64,000 nucleotides of DNA from the NCBI GenBank assembly GCA_905221605.1, contig CAJNDS010002245.1:363544-427543 (forward strand). The letters run 5' to 3'. This DNA is from Symbiodinium natans. Taxonomy: Eukaryota; Sar; Dinophyceae; Suessiales; Symbiodiniaceae. The stretch's first letter is position 1; each line of letters begins with the position of its first letter. The position numbers and the translations under genes are program-made. The notes beneath the pieces were generated by a model. It was not told where the DNA came from, made no database searches, and saw only the letters and a program-made list of their open reading frames with translations. Shown here piece by piece: positions 43,016 through 51,242 of the stretch.

Positions 43016-43166
43016 GGGACCTCAAGCCCCAAAACCCAAAATTGAAGCCCAAAACCCTAAACCCTAAACCCCAAACCCTAAACCCTCAACCCCAAACCCT
43101 AAACCCTAAACCCTAAACCCTAAACCCTAAACCCTAAACGCCAGAAGCCCCAGCCCCTTTGAAGCC

Positions 43167-43488
43167 ATGGCCCTGAACTCAGCGTCTAAGTCGGTCTCAA
43201 GGCGACTTGGGCTGTCGCAGACATCGCCATGTATAGAGGTTCCCTCAATCCCCAGCGGCAGAGCCGTAAGCACCCTAACCTGGTTATTGGGGTTTAGGGT
43301 TTAGGGTTTAGGGTTTAGGGTTTAGGGTTTAGGGTTTAGGGTAGTAAACCCTAAACCGCTGAACCCTGGCAAAGCCCTATAGACCCCAAGCTTTGCCCTA
43401 CTACACCCTATAAACTCCCACGTGATTTCTGGTTGAGGGCAAGCCTTCCTTGCTCATGGATCACACTGTTTGGGCGCCCGCGCCTTGA
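43167..43488 (+). CDS. Candidate complete two-exon gene, 47 codons
   Basis: ATG in good context (AAGCCATGG) opens MALNSASKSVSRRLGLSQTS then PCIEVPSIPSGRA and ends at a consensus GTAAGC donor (43266). Exon 43444-43488 (PSLLMDHTVWAPAP, TGA) follows GGCAAG in phase 0. The intron includes a seven-unit TTTAGGG tract. Confidence 0.4.
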
Positions 43489-43810
43489 GTTCGTGGTTTA
43501 GGGTTTAGGGTTTATAAGGTTTAGGGTTTATAAGGTTTAGGGTTTAGGGTTTAGGGTTTAGGGTTTAGGGTACGGGTTTGGGGACACGAAACCCTCGACC
43601 CCCAAACCCTAAACTCTCACCAAACCCCAAACCTAAGCCTGATCCTCCAAATTTACGCGCCAAGATCCTGCTAAACTCCTTTCAAACCCCCCCCCCAAAA
43701 AAAAAACCGACCAAGTCCATGTGCCCCGCAATCCCCACCAGCCCTAAAAAACCAAAAGCACCCTAAGCCCCAAACCCTAAACCCCAAACCCTAAACCCTA
43801 AACCCTTGAG

Positions 43811-43893
43811 GCTTTCCGCGCTTGCGTGCGATCCTGGGGGTACGCTGGCAACTGGCCCTTCGCTCTTCAGCCGCCGGGCCTGAGACATCGGGG
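43811..43893 (+). CDS. Candidate exon
   Basis: After CCTTGAG|G it reads AFRACVRSWGYAGNWPFALQ then PPGLRHR and meets GT of TTTAGGG. Confidence 0.36.
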
Positions 43894-44129
43894 GTTTAGG
43901 GTTTAGGGTAGGGTTTCGGGTTGAGGGTTTAGGGTTTAGGGTTTCGGGTTTAGGGTTTAGGGTTTAGGGTTTCAATTTTGGGAAGTTTAGGGTTTAGGGT
44001 TTAGGGTTTTTAGGGGGTTGAGGGTGTTGAGGGTGATTTGGGTTTAGGGTTTAGGGGATGAAGGTTTAGGGTCTTTGGGATGAACACCCCGACCTTATCA
44101 AACCCTCAACTCCGAAGAGTCTTAAGGTC

Positions 44130-44393
44130 TTCGGACTCAAGGTCTTGAAAGCGCCGGCCCCCCGTAATACTGCACTTGCCATTTACCTCAAAACTGCGCC
44201 AAGCTACCTGAACTCCAAGCCCTGCGGGTTTTCGGGGGTTTGGGGAGAGCCTTATAAGCCTGAAACCCTGAAACGAGAAATTCGAAACGATGGCACTGGC
44301 AGGGGACGGGGTACATGTGAGCCCGGCAAATGTAAATTCCCATCCGACATCCCCCCCCCCCCCCCCCCCCGAAAGAAAGAGGTGTTTTTCTAA
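44130..44393 (+). CDS. Candidate long exon
   Basis: A plus frame is open for about 85 codons: VLKAPAPRNTALAIYLKTAP then SYLNSKPCGFSGVWGEPYKP…, ending in a C-run (PPPPPP) and stop. It is one of the longer unique open segments. A 72-codon minus frame overlaps. Confidence 0.3.
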   Translation, partial: FGLKVLKAPAPRNTALAIYLKTAPSYLNSKPCGFSGVWGEPYKPETLKREIRNDGTGRGRGTCEPGKCKFPSDIPPPPPPRKKEVFF

Positions 44394-44633
44394 GTCCGAA
44401 AGGCAACGAAGCCTAAACCCTCAACCCTTGAACGTTGAAGCCTGCACCCTTTTTTGTAGGATTTAGGGGTTGATCGGGGCCATGTGTGGGGTCCTTTTTC
44501 CCTATTTCATGGATCTCTTCTGTACTATTTCCAGAGATGAAGGTGATTTGCTTTCCCCCATAGACCCAAAACCCTAAACCCTACACCCTAAACCCTAAAC
44601 CCTGAAACCTAAGCCCTAAGCCCCAACGCCTAG

Positions 44634-44702
44634 GCCCGACCCCGCCACTCCAACGCCTCCTATGTCAGGAATCTTCTTTCAATCATACCCAAGATCCCCT
44701 AA
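44634..44702 (+). CDS. Candidate terminal exon
   Basis: After GCCTAG|G it reads ARPRHSNASYVRNLLSIIPK then IP and TAA. Confidence 0.33.
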   Translation, partial: ARPRHSNASYVRNLLSIIPKIP

Positions 44703-44786
44703 ACCCTCAACCCCTAAAAGGGCGAAAGGGGTGTTGCTGCTCGAACCCCTGAGCCCTAAACCCTAAAACCTAAACCCTAAACCCAG

Positions 44787-44992
44787 GCTGCTCACTACGC
44801 TGGATCCCACGCACTGGGGCACGCGGACTCAAGGCGCCTTGGTCCAGGCCTGTGGGCTGGGGAAAAGGGCTTATTCGGAGAACCCGACAGTTTAGGGTTT
44901 AGGGTTTAGGGTTTAATTAGGGTTTAGGGTTTAGGGTTTTGGGTTTAGGGCTCACGAGACAACCCCGGAAGAAGCCTCGAAAAAAGGGGCTC

Positions 44993-45030
<38 letters not shown>

Positions 45031-45114
45031 GAGAGAGAGAAAGAGCGAGAGAGAGAGAGAGAGAACGGTCCCGCGACCCAAGTGCGCCGCTCCTGCTTGG
45101 AATCTGTCCGCTGA
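44787..45114 (+). CDS. Candidate two-exon 3' gene portion
   Basis: Exon 44787-44889 (AAHYAGSHALGHADSRRLGP then GLWAGEKGLFGEPD) uses GT of the telomeric tract. Exon 45083-45114 (RRSCLESVR, TGA) follows ACCCAAG in matching phase. The intron contains ITS and the (GA)n run 45002-45063. Confidence 0.38.
45002..45063. repeat. (GA)n microsatellite
   Basis: About 60 bp of GAGAGA with interruptions. Confidence 0.95.
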
Positions 45115-45208
45115 TCGCGGTTTAGGGTTTAGGGTTTAGGGTTTAGGGTTTAGGGTTTAGGGTTTAGGGTTTAGGGTTTAGGGTTTAGGGTTTAGGGTGT
45201 TGCTCAAG

Positions 45209-45512
45209 AGGCTGTTCCTTTCACTGTGGCGGCTGCGAGCTCTTGTGGGAGGAAGGGAAGGGATGCCCATGACTAGAGGCAAACTGTCTCAGTTCAGGTT
45301 TAGGGTTTAGGGTTTAGGGTTTAGGGTTTAGGGTTTAGGGCTTAGGGCTTAGGGCTTAGGGCTTAGGGTTTAGGGTTTAGCTGTGTGTTGGGATGTTCCC
45401 CCTTATACAAGCAGCCCTGAGTAGGGAGGATAAAATGGGGGGGGGGGGGGTAAACTAACAACCCGATAAACCCTAAACCCTATCCCGATTGTACACTTCT
45501 CTCGACTTCCAT

Positions 45513-45555
<43 letters not shown>

Positions 45556-46156
45556 CACAGAGAGACAGAGAGACCGAGAGACCGAAAGACGGAGAGCGGA
45601 GAGACGGAGATACAGAGAGACAGAGAGACAGAGAGACAGACAGAGAGAAAGAGACACGGAGAGACACGGAGAGACACGGAGAGACACGGAGAGACACGGA
45701 GAGACACGGAGAGACACGGAGAGACACGGAGAGACACGGAGAGACACGGAGAGACACGGAGAGACACAGAGAGACACAGAGAGACACAGAGAGACAGAGA
45801 GACAGAGAAGTCCTGTGGAAGTTCATGGGGGCGAGAAGGCCAGGGGGGGCCATGTTGCAATGTCAGCTTTCTTTTCTTTGAGGATTGAACCTCGGAAGTC
45901 CGTCCCTTCCTTGCATCCGAACAACCTAGGCCTGCACGGCTGCAGTTGGGGCTGGCGTGTCGCAAGGTGGCTGCACATTGCGTCCCCAGGGCCAACTGTG
46001 CGTCAAATTACCGCACGAAGAAGGCTGTTTCCAGCCAGCTCGGAGACGCAGTGGTCGGCTGCTTTTCACAATCCGAACATTTCAGCCTTCCGACACCTCC
46101 AAGACTCGCAGATAGGCGCAGGTCTCTCATTGTTTACACTGAAAATCGAATTTTGA
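45209..46156 (+). CDS. Candidate two-exon 3' gene portion with a long last exon
   Basis: Exon 45209-45297 reads RLFLSLWRLRALVGGREGMP then MTRGKLSQF and ends CAG|GTTTAG. Exon 45811-46156 follows AGAGAAG and gives 115 codons to TGA (…SAFFSLRIEPRKSVPSLHPN then NLGLHGCSWGWRVARWLHIA… ending SLFTLKIEF). It is the longest unnamed open segment in unique sequence, and AT-rich DNA begins right after the stop, as expected of a gene end. The 512-nt intron holds two telomeric tracts, a family 1 element (45389) and the 10-bp minisatellite. No family is recognised. Confidence 0.45.
45389..45450. mobile_element. MITE-like family 1, left-half copy with G-run
   Basis: GTTGGGATGTTCCCCCTTATACAAGCAGCC… then about 12 G. 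Confidence 0.6.
45510..45807. repeat. GAGACACGGA minisatellite
   Basis: A (GA)n lead-in (45514-45548) is followed by GAGACAGA variants and about 12 copies of the 10-mer GAGACACGGA. It produces long Arg/Glu/Thr open frames on plus and Ser/Leu/Cys frames on minus that are artefacts. It ends at the acceptor-like AGAGAAG of the exon at 45811. Confidence 0.95.
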
Positions 46157-46209
46157 GCACATCCTTTCGAAAGCGCTCGGACACACACATCCGCACATTC
46201 ACCGCAAAA

Positions 46210-46302
46210 ATGGTCAAGGCTAAGCGGGAATGCCGCTTAGAGCAAATGAGAAAGGCCACCCACGCCCGGCAAGACGCACGGCCGAACCACCGCTACAGGT
46301 GA
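46210..46302 (+). CDS. Candidate small basic open frame or first exon
   Basis: ATG in strong context (GCAAAAATGG) opens MVKAKRECRLEQMRKATHAR then QDARPNHRYR and TGA. The last codon overlaps a CAG|GTGACC donor, so it may be a first exon. It lies 54 bp after the stop of the preceding model. Confidence 0.35.
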   Translation: MVKAKRECRLEQMRKATHARQDARPNHRYR

Positions 46303-47146
46303 CCCACGACAGCTCAAAGCAGATTTTCTGTGACAGTGCCCCCATCACCTGGGTTATATGTTTGAGCCCATTTGTATAGAACATATTGCTTTCATGATCT
46401 GATTTTTTATCTGATGCTTACATATGGCTGTTTTTCAGCATACAGTATATTTTTCATTACCAGGAACTCATTTGTCGAGCAAATGTACGTAATGCCGAAC
46501 TACAATGCAAATTGATCTAAGAGTTCAAAGTATATCACGTTTCCCAGTTTCTATGAACGAAATTGAAATTATAAGTAATTCTTCATTAATACTATCTTTC
46601 AGAAGGAGTGTGTTGACAGCTATTGTTACGACGAATTACACCTTCTTCATTAAACTCTGCTTGCAAAACTCACATTGTATTTTTGGTTTCAGTTTTATTA
46701 CGATTATAGCAAAGTTTTGGTGATGTGTATAAAGTTCCTAAGTTTAATGGCAGCAATTCTTCCTTATGATTGTCATGCTTTGCTCTAATAATAAAATTCT
46801 AGACTATCTGTGGTTTTTTTGCATGTGTCACATTACTATTACTATATACAGAGTTTTTTCTATTAACATTGAAAGAATATTGTTTCGATGTGTTAAGAAA
46901 TCTCCCTTATGATCAACCCAGCTGTCATCAAGTTGCGTTCCGTTCCGGAAGTCCGTTTCGACGGCTCCAGCCCTTCGACTGTTGGGAATTTTCTAAACCT
47001 CCACGCGTTGTTTCTAGTTCGTAATTTGGAAAACTTATAACTTCCATACTATATACTATCTGCGCTAGTCTTGCTTTCCATGGAAGAATTGCTATCATGT
47101 CTTGTTAAGTTTATTATTATATATATACAATATTTAATGATAAGTT

Positions 47147-47622
47147 AGGAGTTGGCGCTCCTGAAAGCCTGCGGCCTGCGAGAAGGGTGCGCCTGCAAGA
47201 CTTGCCAGCGTTCAGTCCCGCCCCTGCTCGCCGAGGCGGGCTCGGCAATGAACGGTGAGAGAGAAGCCTCGGGCAATTGTTTTGCGGCCTTCGTGAGCTC
47301 GTTTCCGCAGGTGAAGCACGCCCTGTGCACGCTGTGGTCAAAACCGGCGTGCGCCATATTTGCCGACAACAAGACGTGGGCGGAGCGGATGGAGGGCTTC
47401 GCCCTGAAGGCAGCCCCGTGCGTGCAATTTCTCATTCCCCTTTTTCTTCTCCTCTCATGACCCACGTGAAACGATCGTGCGCAAGGAGATGAGGTTCGCT
47501 GTCGCCAAGGAGATGGGTCGCGCCTCAAGCTTTGCATGGCCACAAGGCGCAGCTCGGGGAGCTGGCACGCACGCTCCTGAACAAGGCTCGTTTACCTGAC
47601 ACAGAGGACGATAGGGCTTCAT
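47147..47622 (+). CDS. Candidate coding core of the AT-rich island
   Basis: From GTTAG|G a plus frame is open for about 100 codons: ELALLKACGLREGCACKTCQ then RSVPPLLAEAGSAMNGEREA… and FVSSFPQVKHALCTLWSKPA… ERMEGFALK. A GC donor (GCAGCCCC) follows. A likely last exon after CCACAAG|G reads AQLGELARTLLNKARLPDTE then DDRAS and TGA at 47622. The N-terminal CxCxxC spacing could be metal-binding. A 132-codon minus frame overlaps. GC content contrasts sharply with the flanks, which supports coding. Confidence 0.38.
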
Positions 47623-48370
47623 GACATTTCACGCATTGCGTCAGGTGGGGCATGTTTTACAAGTGTCTAGAGTAGAAGTAGACTATTTACGTTTTTTCGT
47701 TCATCCTGTTAAGTTTCCTTTGTTCTATTCAGTCGTTACATTGTTTAACGTTGAGTCTGTACTTTTACGTCAACATTGAACTTTCCACGGGCGTTTTCAA
47801 ACTAGTACTATTCACGTATTGTCGCGAAACAATTTCACAAGGGTTGTTCACGGAATGTTTTGAAATCGATAACTTCAAAAATTCTGCACTTATTAGCAAC
47901 AAACACATACTAGTGAATTATTTTCGGGAGTGGCTTGTAAGTATTCACGGTTGTTTCAAGAGCAAAACAAGCTTTCTGCAGAGTTATGTAAACCATTGCC
48001 TCTAAGCGGTTTCCGACAAAATGTGTCTAAAACATCATGGACGTATACAAAGAAAGTAGGGCATTCTTGCGCCGATGTATTATAAGCAATACTGTCAATA
48101 CCACTAAATTTACCACAAGGCTTATCAACATGATTATGATTCTCATTTCGAAGTATTCCCCAAAATACAGTCCCATCTCAGAAAATAGATACATAAAAGC
48201 ATAGCATAGATTTTCTTATCATAGACCTGGGATTCTTTTGGACTTCTTCAAAGTAGACATTCTAGTACGTTAACCGTTTCGTGGAATATTTCCGCAAGCT
48301 TGGTAGCCCAAAGCCTTCACAAACCCTCAAAACCAACCGAGAGCCCCTAAAAGCAATATTATCGGGCTCG

Positions 48371-48432
48371 GAATAATTACTAATAGTATTCCCTTATGGT
48401 CTCTATTTGTTTCTGCTACAATAACCCCCAAA
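48371..48432. mobile_element. Dispersed family 7, copy 1
   Basis: CGGAATAATTACTAATAGTA-TTCCCTTATGGTCTCTATTT… matches 54249-54305 inside intron 8 of the RCC1-like gene. Confidence 0.6.
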
Positions 48433-48789
48433 GCCCTATTCTAATTATTCAGGCACCTATTTTACGCCCTCAAGCCGAGACCTCCGAGCCTAAAGCAGCC
48501 GTAAGGACACCGGACCCAAGGCCCCACACATCCAAGCCTTGTTAGGGTTTAGGGTTTAGGGTTTAGGGTTTAGGGTTTAGGGTTTAGGGTTTAGGGTTTA
48601 GGGTTTAGGGTTTAGGGTTTAGGGTTTAGGGTTTAGGGTTTAGGATCCCTAAGCCCAAGGCATCCTGCACTTTGAGCCCTAATTCCTAAACCCAACGCAT
48701 CCTACAAGGGGTTGAGGTTTGGGGTTTAGGGTTTAGGGTTTAGGTTTTAGAGAGAAACGAGAAATATGAACAGGGAGACGACATGACAG

Positions 48790-49066
48790 GCCTGCTTCGA
48801 AAGCGGGGCCACAGAAGAAGCCGAGCGGCTGTTCCTTGGGTTTTTGGGATTTCGGGGGGTTTTGGGGTTTTATTTGTGTGTTAGGGTTTTCAGGTTTTGG
48901 GGTTGTAAGGGTATAGGGTTTTAGGGTTTCAGGGTTCGGGGTTTCGGGGTTTCGGGCTCCAGTTTCCTTACGGCGTTTCCTCTCCCCCCCCTCATACAAG
49001 CAGTCGGCAATCCAGGTTTGCAGGAACCTCTTTTTCCAGGCGTTTTACGTCTCACTTGATTTTTGA
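48790..49066 (+). CDS. Candidate two-exon 3' gene portion
   Basis: Exon 48790-48839 (ACFESGATEEAERLFL; GACAG|G … GG|GTTTTT) joins in phase to 49024-49066 (NLFFQAFYVSLDF, TGA; TTTGCAG|G). The intron is made of TTTCGGG/TTTTGGGG variants. Confidence 0.36.
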
Positions 49067-49388
49067 TTCATCTCTGGCTTAAGAAGGGCAGCTTTCGATG
49101 GAAACAAAGGCACTGAACCGGGTTTCTTAATTGAGGGATGGTTTAGAATCGAGTTCCAGGTTTGGGGTTTCTTAATTGAGGGGGGGTTGATAAAAATGAG
49201 GTTAACATTAGGTAAAGTCTCAGGCAGTTTTTGCTTGTGGCCTGTGGCTTGTAACCCTCCTAAACCCTAACCCTAAACCCTAAACCCTAAACCCTAAACC
49301 TTAACCTTAAAACCTAAGCCCTAATCAATAAACCCGCTTATTGTCCTCCGTTGCTGGGGACCTCGTATGTGCGGCCACGCTTTCAAAG

Positions 49389-49814
49389 GTTGGGCCTGCA
49401 ACTCCCTCAAGAGTTCTATGGATCCCAAATCTTGACAGGGTTTAGGGTTTAGCGTTTAGGGTTTGGGTTTAGGGTTTAGGGGGTTTAGGGTTTAGGGTTT
49501 AGGGTTTAGGGTTTAGGGTTTGTAAGAGGATTTGGAGGGCCAACCGAAGACACTTCCCTTTTCAAGGTTCGACTCTATGCTGGACAGGGGAGATGCACCT
49601 TGCCTCGAGTGATCGGGTTTAGGGTTTAGGGTTTGGGGTTTAGGGATTCGGGTTTAGGGTTTAGGGTTTAGGGTTTAGGGTTTAGGAATGCAGGGTGGGG
49701 GGGAGGGGGGAGGGGATTTCAGTATTTCAGCCCGGGGTCGACATTTTTTTGGCATTGTTAGGGCCGTGGGTTGAGGCTCTCGGCTTGGGAGGGTTTGGTA
49801 GGGCTTCAGGTTAA
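49389..49814 (+). CDS. Candidate three-exon 3' gene portion
   Basis: Exons 49389-49439 (VGPATPSRVLWIPNLDR), 49527-49616 (RIWRANRRHFPFQGSTLCWT then GEMHLASSDR) and 49686-49814 (ECRVGGRGEGISVFQPGVDI then FLALLGPWVEALGLGG…, TAA) are all phase 0. The first two donors are the GT of a TTTAGGG tract, and the last acceptor is the AG of one (TTTAG|GAA). This is the clearest unnamed example in which introns consist of telomeric repeat almost end to end. Confidence 0.45.
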
Positions 49815-49897
49815 CGGTTCAGGACCCTAATCCCTAAACCCTAAACCCTAAACCCTAAACCCTAAACCCTAAACCCTCAACCCTGTTGAGCTTATAG

Positions 49898-50078
49898 GAA
49901 ATTGAGCGGGCGGATTGGTTTAGGGTTTTGGGTGCAGGGTTTAGCACACTGATCGCTTGCAAGTCTTCGCGTTTGGGCTGGAAGCTGCAAGCCCCCAATC
50001 CCCTCAAACCGAACCCCAAAACCCACCTTTAGTTTGGGGCTGATACCGTGGAATTCGGGGGCTCCCTGCGAACTTTAA
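49898..50078 (+). CDS. Candidate two-exon 3' gene portion
   Basis: Exon 49898-49917 (EIERAD; CTTATAG|G … GTTTAG) and exon 49964-50078 (LRVWAGSCKPPIPSNRTPKP then TFSLGLIPWNSGAPCEL, TAA; TTGCAAG). Phases agree; the intron would be just 46 nt, which weakens the model. Confidence 0.28.
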
Positions 50079-50086
50079 ACAACTAT

Positions 50087-50190
50087 GGGCCTAAGAACCC
50101 CCCCCCAACTAGTAAAATATAATGCTTCCTTTACTGCCCTTGGAAGGAAGAACTTGTTACTTTCTTCGGCAGGTTCTTAGGCAAATAGTC
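50087..50190. mobile_element. Dispersed family 8, copy
   Basis: CCTAAGAACCCCCCCCCAAC … GGTTCTTAGGCAAATAGTC, an inverted-repeat element (CTAAGAACC / GGTTCTTAG). End fragments TTCTTAAGCAAATAGTC at 9003 and CTTCTTAAGCAAGTGG at 34331 each follow a G-run. Confidence 0.6.
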
Positions 50191-50295
50191 GCAAAAAGTT
50201 CCCTAAACCCTAAACCCTAAAGGGTTTAGGGTTTAGGGTTTAGGGTTTAGGGTTTAGGGTTTAGGAGCCAAGGGATTAAGACTCCTCTCCTTAAG

Positions 50296-50390
50296 GTTCT
50301 AGGTAGGCCCTTGGGACATCGTATATTTTCCCTTTGTTTGGGTTTAAGAGCATCATATTCAGGAATATTGTTCAGAGGGTTTTAGGGGCC
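50296..50390. mobile_element. Dispersed family 9, copy 1
   Basis: CTAGGTAGGCCCTTGGGACA … TGGGTTTAAGAGCATCATAT-TCAGGAATATTGTTCAGAGG-GTTTTAGGGGCC, about 85% alike to 53567-53657 in intron 7 of the RCC1-like gene. Confidence 0.75.
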
Positions 50391-50452
50391 TAAACCCTAA
50401 ACCCTAAACCCTAACCCCCTAAAGGTTTCCCTGAAAAAAACTCCGAATAAAC

Positions 50453-50903
50453 ATGCCCCTCATGTGCCTTGAGGGGATCTCAAGAAAGGTCCCCCCAACA
50501 CCCAAGAATACATCCTTCGGGGTCTAACCCTAAACCCTAAACCCTAAACCCTAGGGGTCTAAGGTGCAACACCTAGAATGACAGGAGCCGGATGCGCTGA
50601 CCTACCATGCCATGATGCTCCATTACACGAAAGACGGGGATGAGGAGAAGGCAACCTGCTCAGGGTCTTTGAATTTTGGGGTTTAGGGTTTAGGGTTTAG
50701 GGTTTAGGGTTTAGGGTTTAATTAGGGTTTAGGGTTTAGGGTTTTTAGAGCGGGGGGTGTGGGGTTGCTGTATTCTAGTATAAGAAAGAATTATGGATTT
50801 AGATTCGGAGGTTTGGGTGGCTGATATTGTAAAAACGTGGAGGAAGGCAGTTCAGATGTTGACTCGAAGCTACGGGCAGTGGCCCCTTCAACCTAAACCC
50901 TAA
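50453..50903 (+). CDS. Candidate complete three-exon gene, 74 codons
   Basis: Exons 50453-50488 (ATG; MPLMCLEGISRK, GT donor), 50585-50680 (EPDALTYHAMMLHYTKDGDE then EKATCSGSLNFG; GACAG|G … GT of TTTAGGG) and 50811-50903 (VWVADIVKTWRKAVQMLTRS then YGQWPLQPKP, TAA; TCGGAG|G). All are phase 0. The middle exon vaguely recalls helical-repeat (PPR-like) proteins, but one motif is not enough to assign it. Short introns contain ITS. Confidence 0.42.
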
Positions 50904-50957
50904 ATCCTAAATCCTAAACCCTAAACCCCAAACCCTAAACCCTTCAACCCTGAAGCC

Positions 50958-51018
50958 GCAAAGCTCAAATTCACTTCGGGTACAATGCTGCGCAGTTGGG
51001 GTCTTCTGGATAGCGACT
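50958..51018 (+). CDS. Candidate terminal exon
   Basis: After CCGCAAAG it reads LKFTSGTMLRSWGLLDSD and TGA, between CCCTAAA tracts upstream of the RCC1-like gene. Confidence 0.3.
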
Positions 51019-51242
51019 GAGACCCTAAACCCTACACCCGAAACGCTAAACCCTACACAAAAAACCCTACACCCTAAACCCTAAAGGTCGACCTCAACCC
51101 TAAACACTATAAGCCCTAAGCCCTGAACCTCAAACCCTAAACCCTAAACCTTAAACCCTAACCCCACACCCAAATCCCTAAAGGTCGCCCTAAGTCAGTC
51201 CTAAACTCTAAATCCTAAACCCTATAGACAAACCCTCTCGCC

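Larger units (their letters stand above)
46157..48480. other. AT-rich island without telomeric repeats
   Basis: This is the only stretch of more than 2 kb lacking ITS. It has two AT-rich blocks (46310-47145 and 47640-48300) around a GC-richer core (47145-47640). It contains short open frames only; the AT-rich frames at 46505-46723 and 47751-48005 look like non-coding DNA. Confidence 0.8.

Noticed and set aside
45403-45995. Ser/Leu/Cys-rich minus frames and Arg/Glu-rich plus frames of 124-171 codons
   Set aside because: Produced by the GAGACACGGA minisatellite and (GA)n; only the unique 3' part on plus (45811-46156) was kept.
47145-47543. 132-codon minus-strand frame in the AT-rich island
   Set aside because: The plus reading of the same DNA has better composition, splice-like borders and the strand of its neighbours; both cannot easily be real.
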